This document shows, piece after piece, positions 6,845 through 14,406 of a DNA stretch of 50,114 nt. The notes below the pieces were generated by a model. It searched no databases and was not told the DNA's origin. It saw nothing but the letters and a program-made list of their open reading frames with translations. Both the position numbers and the translations under genes were made by a program. This DNA comes from a virus. Each line of letters begins with the position of its first letter. Positions within the stretch are counted from its first letter, which is position 1. The DNA is taken from positions 1 to 50,114 of the IMG/VR virus record IMGVR_UViG_3300043639_000041. One strand, 5' to 3'.

Positions 6845-8027
6845 GCGTTTGTCCTCCTGGGGTCATGGTTGAAGGCGCCATGTAACGCCGCATGGCCTCG
6901 CGGGTGTCGTCGGTCACCAGATGCAAATATATCCGGGTGATCGTTTCGGGGGTGTCCGCCATGATCCGCGCCACCAGCGCGATGGGCATCCCGCGTTTCA
7001 AAGCGAAGGTAGCCCAGGAGTGGCGGAACACATGCGGCGTCAGGCCGGGGATACCCACTTGCTCGCGGAGGGTGTCGATGCCGCGAAGGATGCGCACGCT
7101 GTCGAACACCTTGCCGGTGGGGTTGGCACCGGCCAGCGCGCGAGCGTGTTTGAGGATGGGAAGCAAACGATCCGACACGGGAACAACCGCCGCCTTCTTG
7201 TTCGCCACCTGCCGTTCCGGGCGGCGAAAGTCCATCGTTTCCATTCCGGGGGTCATGTCCACGCGCTCCCAGGTGAGCGCCAGGATCGCGTCGCGCCGTT
7301 GCGCGCTGTCGGCGGCGATGCAGACGAACAGCGCGGTCCGCGTGTCCACCCGGTCGGGTCGCGTTGGCCCGCCCTGAAGAAAGCGTTTCGCCGCCGTCTC
7401 GAATACCAGCGCGTCCTGTTCCGGGGTCAATACGAATTGCCGGGGCGCGCCGAACGCGGGCAAGCGATACGAAGGCGCTGATCCCGCCGGGATCAGCTTC
7501 ACCTTGACGCCATGGCGCAGCACCGTGAGCACCGCGCTGAGTTTGGATCGCTGGGTGCCTTGCTTGTAGCCTTTGGCGATCAGGTGGTCGTGATAGTCAC
7601 GTAACCGTTCCTCGGTGATCGACACCGCCAGATCGTGTTCGAAAAACCGGATGGCGGGCGCGAGCATGACATGCTGCGTGCGGGTGAACCTGTCCCGGGA
7701 CACGTCTTTCAAATAGCTTTCGGCGAGGTCCGGGAAACTTAACCCTCGTGTGTGGCTTTGCGCTTGGATGGGTGTCAGCTTTTGCGCTTTCCAGGCGTGC
7801 AAGCGCTCGTTGGCTTCGCCTCGGTCAAGCGTGAAGCACGCTTGTTGCGCGGTTCGATAAGTGGTCGATCCGTCCATCGCCGTGATGATGTCGGTGTAGA
7901 AGATGACCCAGCGTCCCGTGGGTTTCTGTCCAAGATATGCCGTTCGAACCGTCCACTCGATGGGGCTTTCACCGGGCAGTCGTTGGGCGCGGGCGGGTTT
8001 CGCTTGTGCAATTTTGTGGAGAGCCAC
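6831..8027 (-). CDS. int: Tyrosine integrase (398 aa)
   Basis: This is a phage integrase-family recombinase. An SAM-like core-binding domain lies at about 95-175 and the catalytic domain at 200-390. Catalytic residues visible are R244 (SAQRRDAILALTW), K277/K278, H332 and R335 (HVFRHSW), and the nucleophile Y367 (TITRIYLHL). The second box-III histidine, usually in an LGH motif, is replaced by D358 (MAD). The start is GTG 8027, with GAGGA upstream at about 8-9 bases. The N-terminal 253 bp overlap the excisionase ORF in another frame. Establishes that the phage is temperate; attP was not located. Confidence 0.93.
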   Translation of the reverse strand: MALHKIAQAKPARAQRLPGESPIEWTVRTAYLGQKPTGRWVIFYTDIITAMDGSTTYRTAQQACFTLDRGEANERLHAWKAQKLTPIQAQSHTRGLSFPDLAESYLKDVSRDRFTRTQHVMLAPAIRFFEHDLAVSITEERLRDYHDHLIAKGYKQGTQRSKLSAVLTVLRHGVKVKLIPAGSAPSYRLPAFGAPRQFVLTPEQDALVFETAAKRFLQGGPTRPDRVDTRTALFVCIAADSAQRRDAILALTWERVDMTPGMETMDFRRPERQVANKKAAVVPVSDRLLPILKHARALAGANPTGKVFDSVRILRGIDTLREQVGIPGLTPHVFRHSWATFALKRGMPIALVARIMADTPETITRIYLHLVTDDTREAMRRYMAPSTMTPGGQTHVVI

Positions 8028-8167
8028 TTGTCGATTTCCTCACGGGGAATGAGCACGGGACGACCGGGCAGATAAGCAAGCTGCCCGGTCCTGCGTAAGT
8101 GTTGAATTTTAGACAGCCCACATCGAAGCAGGATGCCCGCTTCGGCCTGGGTGATCAGGTCGATCAC
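7775..8167 (-). CDS. Excisionase-like HTH protein (130 aa)
   Basis: GTG 8167 overlaps the repressor stop (GTGA). Residues 1-55 form a MerR/HTH_17-type winged helix typical of excisionases: LITQAEAGILLRCGLSKIQ, then PGRPVLIPREEIDKWL. Excisionases bend DNA at att sites and set integrase directionality. The remaining ~75 residues are read from the segment overlapping the integrase 5' end. They are low-complexity, so they may be a non-conserved extension. Position directly before int supports the call. Confidence 0.75.
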   Translation of the reverse strand: MIDLITQAEAGILLRCGLSKIQHLRRTGQLAYLPGRPVLIPREEIDKWLSTKLHKRNPPAPNDCPVKAPSSGRFERHILDRNPRDAGSSSTPTSSRRWTDRPLIEPRNKRASRLTEAKPTSACTPGKRKS

Positions 8168-8799
8168 GCGGCCTCGTCCGGGGGGTCGGATGGCGTGTCG
8201 ATCAGGATATGCTTACGCAAGAACTCCAGCAGCGCGAAGCCCCGTTCCATATCAAGTTCTTTGTTGAACATGATGAACACGCGGTTGGGGTTGCGGATTT
8301 GAAACGACAGCACGCCTTCCAGTTTCGGGTCATAGTTCGGTGACACGATGGGGGGCGATGTGGGCGCCACCGGGCGCGCCGACTGGGTGCGGTCCGCCTT
8401 GGTCATGTCCGCCGCCAGGTCTTCGGGTTGGAGGTCGAGCACGCCGCACAACTTGATGATGTTCTCGGGGCTGGGGTGCGTGCTGCCCGACAGGTAATGC
8501 GTCATCCTGTCCCTGCCCTTGGCGACTTTGTTGCCCGCCGGGTTTGTCGTCTCCCCCCACATGGCGCGGGCCACGTCGCTGGCGGTCATCTGTTTTTTGA
8601 TCATGGCGCGGACAAGGTTCTCCCGGAACTTCTCAAGCTCGGGGCGGGCGGGAATGAGCGCGGGTTCGAACCCGGCGCGGCCCGCGCCTCGCCGGGGCGG
8701 CACCAGTAACGGCGTTGATTGTTCTCTGTTCGTGTCGGGGGATATCGGCACGGCGCCGCCCCCATGATGCTTACGGGTTGGAGCGAATGTGGATGACAT
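8164..8799 (-). CDS. Prophage repressor, XRE-type HTH (211 aa)
   Basis: I chose ATG 8799 because GGAG lies eight bases upstream; the open frame extends further to 8880 without an SD. The disordered N-terminus precedes an HTH domain (TASDVARAMWGETTNPAGNKVAKGRDRMTHYLSG, split across about 70-105) followed by SPENIIKLCGVLDL. The C-terminal part (about 145-205) may serve oligomerisation. It is the first gene of the - strand lysogeny operon and is divergent from a Cro-like gene across a palindrome-rich region, the standard CI/Cro arrangement. No S24 peptidase motif seen, so SOS self-cleavage is not indicated. Confidence 0.82.
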   Translation of the reverse strand: MSSTFAPTRKHHGGGAVPISPDTNREQSTPLLVPPRRGAGRAGFEPALIPARPELEKFRENLVRAMIKKQMTASDVARAMWGETTNPAGNKVAKGRDRMTHYLSGSTHPSPENIIKLCGVLDLQPEDLAADMTKADRTQSARPVAPTSPPIVSPNYDPKLEGVLSFQIRNPNRVFIMFNKELDMERGFALLEFLRKHILIDTPSDPPDEAA

Positions 8800-8881
8800 G
8801 AGTGAGACTCCCATGATGGGGTTCAGAGCCCGGCGCGACTCGGCTCCGGGAGGGGGTGGTAGAGCACGCATCCCCTCCAAG

Positions 8882-8896
8882 ACAACAACTTGTTGT
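8882..8896. promoter_or_regulatory. Operator-like palindrome ACAACAA-C-TTGTTGT
   Basis: A perfect 7-bp inverted repeat around one base sits exactly between the -35 and -10 of the putative repressor promoter, as expected for autoregulation. A related CAACA-GGT-TGTTG lies in the origin region at 2119-2131. Confidence 0.6.
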
Positions 8897-8973
8897 GTAT
8901 GTCAACCAAAACCAACACAGCCATGGCACGGATCGCGTTATCAATGTATGAGGGTCCCCGTGATGAGTTGTCA

Positions 8974-9004
8974 TACATCTTGTCGTGTAACACCACAAGA
9001 TGTA
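8974..9004. promoter_or_regulatory. 31-bp near-perfect palindrome upstream of the Cro-like gene
   Basis: The arms TACATCTTGTCGTGT and ACACCACAAGATGTA pair over 15 positions around a central A with one C-C mismatch. It is a second operator candidate, or a leader hairpin in the early transcript. It partly overlaps the alternative inverted repeat ATGTATGA/TCATACAT (8944-8951, 8971-8978), so two folds would compete in RNA. Confidence 0.6.
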
Positions 9005-9099
9005 AGGCTGTCCCCCTGTCGCCCGCCGGACAAATGTGCGGTCCCCGACAGACACGGATGGCTTGTCCCAAAAACGTCGAACGGGAAAGAGAACGAGAA

Positions 9100-9366
9100 A
9101 TGCTGGTGCTCGATGTGCCTTACATATTTCGTGTCGCGGGCGGGCCGGTCGGCCTCCTGGGCCTGTTGAAAGATGTGTATCCGGACACGAAACTCAATTA
9201 CGCGACCGTCCAGATGTGGGGCCAGCGCGCGGCGATCCCCGGCGCGTGGGTGGCGCCTGTCCTCTGCGCGTTGAGTGGACAAGGGTTCGCGCTTGGTCAA
9301 CTCGTGGTGGATGACAGCGACCCGTTCGGCCCTCCACCGAGACGCCATGCCCTGGCCACCGCCTGA
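9100..9366 (+). CDS. Cro/YdaS-like regulator (88 aa)
   Basis: ATG 9100 opens a short ORF with purine-rich GAGAACGAG upstream. The region YATVQMWGQRAAIPGAWVAP (about 34-53) fits the recognition-helix pattern of Cro/YdaS proteins (VxxWxxRxxIPxxW). First gene of the + early operon, divergent from the repressor. Probably an anti-repressor or early-gene switch. Stop overlaps the next start (TGATG). Confidence 0.7.
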   Translation: MLVLDVPYIFRVAGGPVGLLGLLKDVYPDTKLNYATVQMWGQRAAIPGAWVAPVLCALSGQGFALGQLVVDDSDPFGPPPRRHALATA

Positions 9367-9842
9367 TGCGTGTCCTGGGGGCGGACCCCGGGCTGGATGG
9401 CGCCCTGGGGTTGGTGGAGACATCCCTGGACGTTGTCCTCGCCCGGGACATGCCCGTCGCGAAGTCCGGGACCGGACAGCGCCGTGAAATAGTGCCCACG
9501 TTGCTCGCGGAGTTGATCAAGAGCTGGCGCCCGGACGCGGCGTTCGTGGAGAAAGTCCACGCCATGCCCAAACAGGGCGTTTCGTCGGTGTTCACGTTCG
9601 GGTTGGGCTACGGGACACTGTTGGGCGTGCTGTCCGCGCTGGAGGTCCCGTTGATCCTGGTCACCCCCAACACCTGGAAACGCGCCATGGGCCTGGGCGC
9701 CGACAAATCAGGCTCGCGGGCCATGGCGATGCGGCTGTTCCCGCGTGACGCCGGGCTGTTCCAGCAAGTGAAGGACGATGGCCGGGCGGAAGCCGTGCTG
9801 ATCGCGTGGTGGGGGCTGCGTCAGTGTCCGCCCGAAAATTAA
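9366..9842 (+). CDS. RuvC-like Holliday junction resolvase (158 aa)
   Basis: Its fold signature matches the RuvC/RNase H-like crossover endonuclease family: D7 in GADPGLDG, E62 in FVEKVHAMPKQG, and the C-terminal acidic pair D138/E142 in KDDGRAEAVLIA. The central NTWKRAMG is also typical of phage RuvC-like proteins. It would resolve branched replication or recombination intermediates before packaging. Length agrees with the family (150-190 aa). Start is coupled to the Cro-like gene. Confidence 0.85.
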   Translation: MRVLGADPGLDGALGLVETSLDVVLARDMPVAKSGTGQRREIVPTLLAELIKSWRPDAAFVEKVHAMPKQGVSSVFTFGLGYGTLLGVLSALEVPLILVTPNTWKRAMGLGADKSGSRAMAMRLFPRDAGLFQQVKDDGRAEAVLIAWWGLRQCPPEN

Positions 9843-9853
9843 CACAACAAGGC

Positions 9854-9881
9854 TTGACACGGGACAGGACAGGCGTAGTGT
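9854..9881 (+). promoter_or_regulatory. Candidate sigma70-type promoter before the SNF2 gene
   Basis: TTGACA at 9854-9859, a 16-bp spacer, then TAGTGT at 9876-9881. It is in the 96-bp gap after the resolvase gene and 58 bp upstream of the SNF2 start. The -35 is perfect and the -10 weak. Confidence 0.45.
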
Positions 9882-9938
9882 CCCGCCCAACACGCCGCAC
9901 CGCTCGCCCCTCTTCCCCCTTCTGGTTGGGATCGTCAC

Positions 9939-11393
9939 ATGGACGCCACGCCCACTAATCCGGGACTTTTTAGTGAGGCCCGGGATTACCAGACCGAGGG
10001 AGCACGGTTCGCGCTGTCTGTCCTGTCCGGGGACAACACGGACAACCCAAACCACTACAAAGCCGTGATGCTGGCCGACGATCCGGGCCTGGGTAAGAGC
10101 CTGGAGGCCCTGATGGTCGCGGACGGGCTCGATGCCCAGCGCATCCTGATCGTGAGCCCGGCGGTGGCGCGTGTCGCGTGGCCCATCCTGATCAAGAAGC
10201 ACGCGCTCCCTTGGATCGACCGGCTATGGATGCCCGCCTTCGTGGAGACACCGGGACCGCGTTTGGATCAACCCAATATCCTCGTGATCCTGACCTACGA
10301 TTTCTTCAGTCAGCCGCGCATCGCCAAACTCTGGATGCCCCGGCTGCGCGCCCGGCGCTGGGATTTGCTTGTCCTGGACGAGGCGCACTACCTCAAGGGC
10401 GAGTCCAACCGCACGCTGAACATCTATGGGACCGACAAGGCGCCCGGCCTGGAGGCCGAGGCGGATCGCGTGCTCTTGCTGACGGGCACACCCTGCCCGA
10501 ACCACGCCGCCGAGTTGTTCCCGCACTATTCGACGTTCTGGAAGGAACTGCTCCAGCACAACAACAAGCCGTTGGGTCAGACGGACTTCGAAGAGCGCTA
10601 CACCAAATACACGGACGGCCCCTGGGGGCGGCAAATTCAGGGTTCCCAGGGACAGGACACGCTGCGCCGGGCGTTCGCGCCCGTGATCCTGCGCCGCCGC
10701 CGGGCCGATGTGCTGAAGGATTTACCGCCCCTGACCGTGCAGGACGTGCCGCTGTCCACGTTGGGTAAGCCCTTGTCGATCCCGCATGAAGTGCGTGGGA
10801 TGCACGATCTGCTGATGGCCGTGCCCGCCCAGGATTTGCTGAAGGTGCTCACCGAGAGCGTCGTGTCGCTGGCGGCGTTGCGCCGCCTCCTGGGCGCCGC
10901 CAAGGCATGGCCCGCCGCCGAGTGGGTGCGCGAACGCCTCACAATTGGGGTGGACAAAATCATCGTGTTCGCCTGGCACATCGTCGTGATCGAGCAACTG
11001 GAGGACTTGCTCCATGATTTCTCGCCCGTGGTGATCGCCGGGGACACGAAGGAGTCCGACCGGGCGGCGGCGGTCGAGCGGTTCCAGAACGACCCCACCT
11101 GCCGCGTGTTCATCGGTCAGACCCGCGCCGCCGGGACCGCCATCACGCTGACCGCCGCCAGTGAGGTCGCGGTGGTCGAGCCGTCCTGGACCCCCAGTGA
11201 CAACGAACAGGCCATCGCCCGGGCGTGGCGCATGGGACAGACAAACCCAGTACTCGCCAGCTTCCTTTATTTGCCGGGCTCGCTCGATCAAAGGATCATG
11301 CGAGCATTTCGCCGTAAAGCTGAACAACTCATTTGGCTTTTCAAAGCGCCGTTCAAAACGATGGATAGTCCAGCAGCAAATGTCCAAGAGTAA
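9939..11393 (+). CDS. SNF2-family DNA helicase/translocase (484 aa)
   Basis: Two-domain SF2 ATPase. Q-like RDYQTEGARF (15-24), Walker A PGLGKS (49-54), DEAH box at 147-150 (LLVLDEAHYLKG), motif III LTGTP (181-185). C-terminal RecA domain has motif V QTRAAGTAITLTAAS and motif VI QAIARAWRMGQ. Compact SNF2 proteins of this size, resembling the SMARCAL1-like core, are common in phage replication clusters with family A polymerase, DUF2800 and DUF2815. Likely role: fork remodelling or annealing at replication/recombination intermediates. ATG 9939 has only a weak SD. Confidence 0.92.
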   Translation: MDATPTNPGLFSEARDYQTEGARFALSVLSGDNTDNPNHYKAVMLADDPGLGKSLEALMVADGLDAQRILIVSPAVARVAWPILIKKHALPWIDRLWMPAFVETPGPRLDQPNILVILTYDFFSQPRIAKLWMPRLRARRWDLLVLDEAHYLKGESNRTLNIYGTDKAPGLEAEADRVLLLTGTPCPNHAAELFPHYSTFWKELLQHNNKPLGQTDFEERYTKYTDGPWGRQIQGSQGQDTLRRAFAPVILRRRRADVLKDLPPLTVQDVPLSTLGKPLSIPHEVRGMHDLLMAVPAQDLLKVLTESVVSLAALRRLLGAAKAWPAAEWVRERLTIGVDKIIVFAWHIVVIEQLEDLLHDFSPVVIAGDTKESDRAAAVERFQNDPTCRVFIGQTRAAGTAITLTAASEVAVVEPSWTPSDNEQAIARAWRMGQTNPVLASFLYLPGSLDQRIMRAFRRKAEQLIWLFKAPFKTMDSPAANVQE

Positions 11394-11408
11394 AAAGGAA
11401 CGCATGTC

Positions 11409-12098
11409 ATGCCGTCGCCTAAAATCAAGGTCATTTTCGAAGTAATGGCCGATAATCTCGCTGACGTCGCCGACACCATGGGAGAGTTCCTGAAAACCGC
11501 TCACACCCAGGGCGTCCATGTGGAAACGCGGGTGCCCGCCGACACCGCCCCCCGGCGCGATCCGCCCGCCGAGGATGATCCCTTGCTGGGGGGTGGCGCG
11601 CCGCCACCTGACGACAATGCTGGTACCCAGGCGGGCGCGGACATCCCCGCGCCGGAGGCCGGGAGGCGTGTCCGGGACAGGACAGCCGAACGCCGGGCGA
11701 AGAAAGAGCGCGAGGAAGCCGAGAACCGGGAACGCGAGGCCGCCCAGGCCGCCAAGGTCAAGGCGAACAAACCGAACGGCGCCGCCGACGCGACGCCACC
11801 CGATGACGATCCGCTCATGGGAAGCGACACCGCGTCGCATACCGATCCGTTCGATACGCCGATCCCGCCCGCCGACGCCCCGCCGGGCCGTACGCCGCAG
11901 CAGCTCATGGACGCGTCGATCATCATCCTGCGCCAATGTTATGGCGTCCCGGGCGGCATGGACGCGGTCAAGATCGTGCAAAAGGAGTTCAAGGTCGCCC
12001 AGTTCACCCAGGTGGAACTGGCCAAGGCCAGCGTGCTCTACAATCGGGCGCTGGGCGTGGCGAACGACCTGGGCGTCAAACTGCCGCCCGGAGTTTGA
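11409..12098 (+). CDS. Hypothetical early protein with disordered linker (229 aa)
   Basis: ATG 11409 has AGGAA nine bases upstream. A small N-terminal domain (1-40, PKIKVIFEVMADNLADVADTM) is followed by a long proline/acid-rich linker. A charged helix follows at about 85-120 (ERRAKKEREEAENREREAA), then a conserved-looking C-terminal domain (about 165-225, RTPQQLMDASIIILRQCYG...). The position between SNF2 and the Fe-S nuclease suggests a replication/recombination accessory protein. Family not recognised. Confidence 0.65.
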   Translation: MPSPKIKVIFEVMADNLADVADTMGEFLKTAHTQGVHVETRVPADTAPRRDPPAEDDPLLGGGAPPPDDNAGTQAGADIPAPEAGRRVRDRTAERRAKKEREEAENREREAAQAAKVKANKPNGAADATPPDDDPLMGSDTASHTDPFDTPIPPADAPPGRTPQQLMDASIIILRQCYGVPGGMDAVKIVQKEFKVAQFTQVELAKASVLYNRALGVANDLGVKLPPGV

Positions 12099-12101
12099 GC
12101 C

Positions 12102-13298
12102 ATGGACGGATGGGACATGGACCGGGATTTCCTGCCGCCGCACTCCGATCTGGGTGCGTCGGCGATGGAACGCTGGTCGCATTGCCCAGCGAGCTTTGGC
12201 CTGTCGCAGCGCGAACGCCACCGGATGCCGACGATCCACGCCGCCACCGGGACCATCGCCCACGAACTGGTCGAGGAAGTGCTGAAGGCGGCGCTCCAGG
12301 GCGATGATCCGCTGACCCACCTTCAGGCGGTCGAGGGTAAGACGTTCACGACCGATGGCCACGCCGTCACCGTGGATACGACGATGATGGACGGCGTGAT
12401 GATGATGATCGGTTACCTGTCCCAGCGCTCGCGTGAACTGGGCGTGAAACCGTTGGTCGAGCAAACCGTGTTCGTGGATGGTTACTTTCCGCCCGGCGAA
12501 CCGCCGCCGGTCCGCATGTTTGGCCGCGCCGACACGCAGTTTCGCACCCGTGAGTTGCTGGAGATCGTGGACTACAAGAACGGCGGCGGCGTTTGGGTGA
12601 AGGTCGCGGATAACCCCCAGCTTCTGTTCTACGCGGCGGGCGCCCTGGCGGCGCTGGCGGCGGCGGGCGAAACCGAACCGCCCCGCGTCAGGCTCACCGT
12701 CGTGCAGCCGAACATCCGTTCCACCGAGAAAATCCGCAGCTATGACCTGACGGGTTTGGACGTGGTGATGTGGGTGCATGAGAACATGATCCCGGCGGTG
12801 CGCGCGTGCGAGAGCCCCACCGCTCCCTACGCCAAGGGCGACTGGTGCCGCTTCTGTCCCGTGGCCCACGCCTGTCCCGAGTTGCTGAAGGACGCCCAGA
12901 TCGCCGCCCGCCTCCAGTTCGATGACAGCGCGGAGGCCGATGTGATCGCGGATCGGCTGAGCATCGCCGAGAACGCCGTCCTGTGGGCCGACGCCATGCG
13001 TGGTTTCGCGTTGGAGCGCATCAAGGACGGGCTGCGTGTCCCGGGCTGGGGCGCGGCCCCTACCCGCCCGCGCCGCCAGTGGACCGACGAACATTCGGTG
13101 GGCCGGATACTCGCCGCCAACGGCATCGAGCCGTGGGAAACCAAACTCAGTTCACCCGCCCAGATCGAGAAGCGCGCGGGCAAGAACTCATCCGCGTGGC
13201 GGCTGGTCGAGCCCTACGTGGAAAGCAAGTCGTCGGGTGTTCGCCTGTCCCGGACAGGCAATGACGATAGTGACTTGTTCGAAATGATCGAACCATGA
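12102..13298 (+). CDS. PD-(D/E)XK exonuclease with Fe-S cluster (DUF2800-like, 398 aa)
   Basis: RecB/Cas4-type nuclease core: HELVEE (54-59), D144 in FGRADTQF, D157 and K159 in LEIVDYKNGGG. Four cysteines, C28 plus C249, C252 and C258 (WCRFCPVAHAC), match the split Fe-S pattern of Cas4/AddB-like nucleases and DUF2800. It is expected to resect DNA ends to 3' or 5' single strands for recombination-dependent replication. Downstream genes encode an RHH protein and an SSB-like protein; no classical annealase is obvious. Start ATG 12102 lies three bases after the previous stop. Confidence 0.85.
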   Translation: MDGWDMDRDFLPPHSDLGASAMERWSHCPASFGLSQRERHRMPTIHAATGTIAHELVEEVLKAALQGDDPLTHLQAVEGKTFTTDGHAVTVDTTMMDGVMMMIGYLSQRSRELGVKPLVEQTVFVDGYFPPGEPPPVRMFGRADTQFRTRELLEIVDYKNGGGVWVKVADNPQLLFYAAGALAALAAAGETEPPRVRLTVVQPNIRSTEKIRSYDLTGLDVVMWVHENMIPAVRACESPTAPYAKGDWCRFCPVAHACPELLKDAQIAARLQFDDSAEADVIADRLSIAENAVLWADAMRGFALERIKDGLRVPGWGAAPTRPRRQWTDEHSVGRILAANGIEPWETKLSSPAQIEKRAGKNSSAWRLVEPYVESKSSGVRLSRTGNDDSDLFEMIEP

Positions 13299-13426
13299 TC
13301 CGCCGCCCCTTCACACTCAGACTACCGTCCTCCCTGGCGCGTCGCATTCGACGTTTGGCAAGGGCGGAAGGGATGTCCGTCAACGCGTGGATAAACCGCT
13401 GTCTGACCGGGCATGGAAGGGCTTGA
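13295..13426 (+). CDS. Ribbon-helix-helix (Arc-like) DNA-binding protein (43 aa)
   Basis: ATG 13295 overlaps the nuclease stop (ATGA). The 43-residue product reads FTLRLPSSLARRIRRLA then EGMSVNAWINRCL, the beta-strand plus two-helix pattern of Arc/MetJ-type repressors. No free-standing toxin partner is next to it, so a phage transcription regulator is more likely than an antitoxin. Confidence 0.7.
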   Translation: MIRRPFTLRLPSSLARRIRRLARAEGMSVNAWINRCLTGHGRA

Positions 13427-13428
13427 CC

Positions 13429-13650
13429 ATGGCTGATGGTAATTCATCAGGTTCCGAACAACTGGGCGACCGGCTGGCCTTTTTCGAAGAACTATACGCC
13501 GACGCCCAGACGACCACGCGGCTGTCCGCGTGGGACATGAAGTTCCTCGATAGCCTGAACGAGCGCGTGCTCGTCTACCGCGACCGGACATACGTTTCGG
13601 CCCGGCAACTTGAAGTTCTGAAGCGTATCGAAACGACCCTCTACGGCTAA
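13429..13650 (+). CDS. Small conserved-type phage protein (73 aa)
   Basis: ATG 13429 starts two bases after the RHH stop, with GGAAGGG upstream. Sequence RLSAWDMKFLDSLNERVLVYRDRTYVSARQ (about 31-60, shown here as a pattern) looks like a short helical protein seen in many phage early regions. Function unknown. Located between a nuclease/RHH pair and the SSB-like gene. Confidence 0.7.
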   Translation: MADGNSSGSEQLGDRLAFFEELYADAQTTTRLSAWDMKFLDSLNERVLVYRDRTYVSARQLEVLKRIETTLYG

Positions 13651-13699
13651 ACGCCACCCTGGCTTAACCGTTATCACCCTGAAACAATGGAGCTATACC

Positions 13700-14299
13700 A
13701 TGGCTGTTCGCACGCCCATCGGGCTGCTGTCCTATCCGCATGTGTTCGCCGCTCGCCCGGCGGCACCCGGCGCTGAGCCCCGCTTTAGCTGCGCCCTGCT
13801 GTTCGACAAGACAGCCCAGGCCGATCCCGCCTTCATGGAGCTGCGCAAGGCGGTCGGCGCCGCCATTGATGATTTCTTCGGCGCTGGCAAGTCCCAGGAC
13901 CGGGAGTTCGTGCGCGGCATCCGCAGCCCGTTCCGCCGTACCAGCACCAAGAAAGCCAAGGGCTACGCGGAGATGGTGGACGGGATTTTCATTCAGCCGT
14001 GGTCGAAAGACCGGCCCGGCGTGGTGGATGCTCGTGTCCAGGACATCACCGTCCCCGGCGACGTGTGGCCGGGACAGATGGCCCGGGCGACCGTGCGTGC
14101 TTTTGGTTACGACGTGTCGGGCAACAAAGGCGTGAGCTTCAACCTCAACAACCTGCAAATTTGCAGGACCGATGGCCCCCGGCTGGATGATCGCAAGACC
14201 GCCAATCAGGACTTCGATCCCTACGGCGATCCCATGGGCGGGCCGGGCGGCGGCGATGACGACGATGAGCCCCCGTTCTGGTTGGACTGGGCGGCATGA
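13700..14299 (+). CDS. Single-stranded DNA-binding protein, DUF2815-like (199 aa)
   Basis: ATG 13700 has GGAG eight bases upstream. The sequence has DUF2815 hallmarks: RTPIGLLSYPHVFAARPA at the N-terminus, FSCALLFDK, a central PGVVDARVQDITVPGDVWPGQ and GVSFNLNNLQIC. The OB-fold body ends in a flexible glycine/acid-rich tail (GGGDDDDEPPFWLDW), which in SSBs recruits partner proteins. DUF2815 is known as a phage SSB. Neighbours (nuclease, polymerase, SNF2) fit a replication/recombination set. Confidence 0.85.
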   Translation: MAVRTPIGLLSYPHVFAARPAAPGAEPRFSCALLFDKTAQADPAFMELRKAVGAAIDDFFGAGKSQDREFVRGIRSPFRRTSTKKAKGYAEMVDGIFIQPWSKDRPGVVDARVQDITVPGDVWPGQMARATVRAFGYDVSGNKGVSFNLNNLQICRTDGPRLDDRKTANQDFDPYGDPMGGPGGGDDDDEPPFWLDWAA

Positions 14300-14406
14300 T
14301 CATGCGCCGGGCACCGCACCGGGACACCGTGCTGACGGTGTTCAGCACGGCGGCGTTCGTCGTCGCCGCGACGGTGTTGCTCCTGGTCCTGGTTGGCTTG
14401 CCGTGA
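14296..14406 (+). CDS. Tiny membrane protein (36 aa)
   Basis: ATG 14296 overlaps the SSB stop (ATGA); the end overlaps the next GTG start. Short basic N-terminus (MIMRRAPHRD) followed by one hydrophobic helix (about 13-35, VFSTAAFVVAATVLLLVLV). Gene overlaps at both ends support real translation. Function unknown. Confidence 0.5.
   Translation: MIMRRAPHRDTVLTVFSTAAFVVAATVLLLVLVGLP

Larger units (their letters stand above)
8800..9099. promoter_or_regulatory. Divergent immunity control region
   Basis: A 300-bp non-coding stretch separates the repressor (-) and the Cro-like gene (+). On the - strand TTGACA (8905-8900) is followed after 17 bases by a weak TCTTGG -10. A perfect operator-like palindrome fills the spacer. 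For + transcription a weak TTATCA (8938-8943), 17-bp spacer, TGATGA (8961-8966) pair can be drawn. Further inverted repeats lie at 8944-8951/8971-8978 and 8974-9004. Confidence 0.65.

Noticed and set aside
8890-9099. Longer version of the Cro-like ORF starting at 8890
   Set aside because: The extra residues lie over the operator palindromes and promoter and have no domain. ATG 9100 fits a Cro-sized protein.
10722-13094. 790-aa antisense ORF across SNF2, the 229-aa gene and the nuclease
   Set aside because: A GC-rich antisense shadow with His/Arg/Gly-rich translation. The + strand genes carry the motifs.
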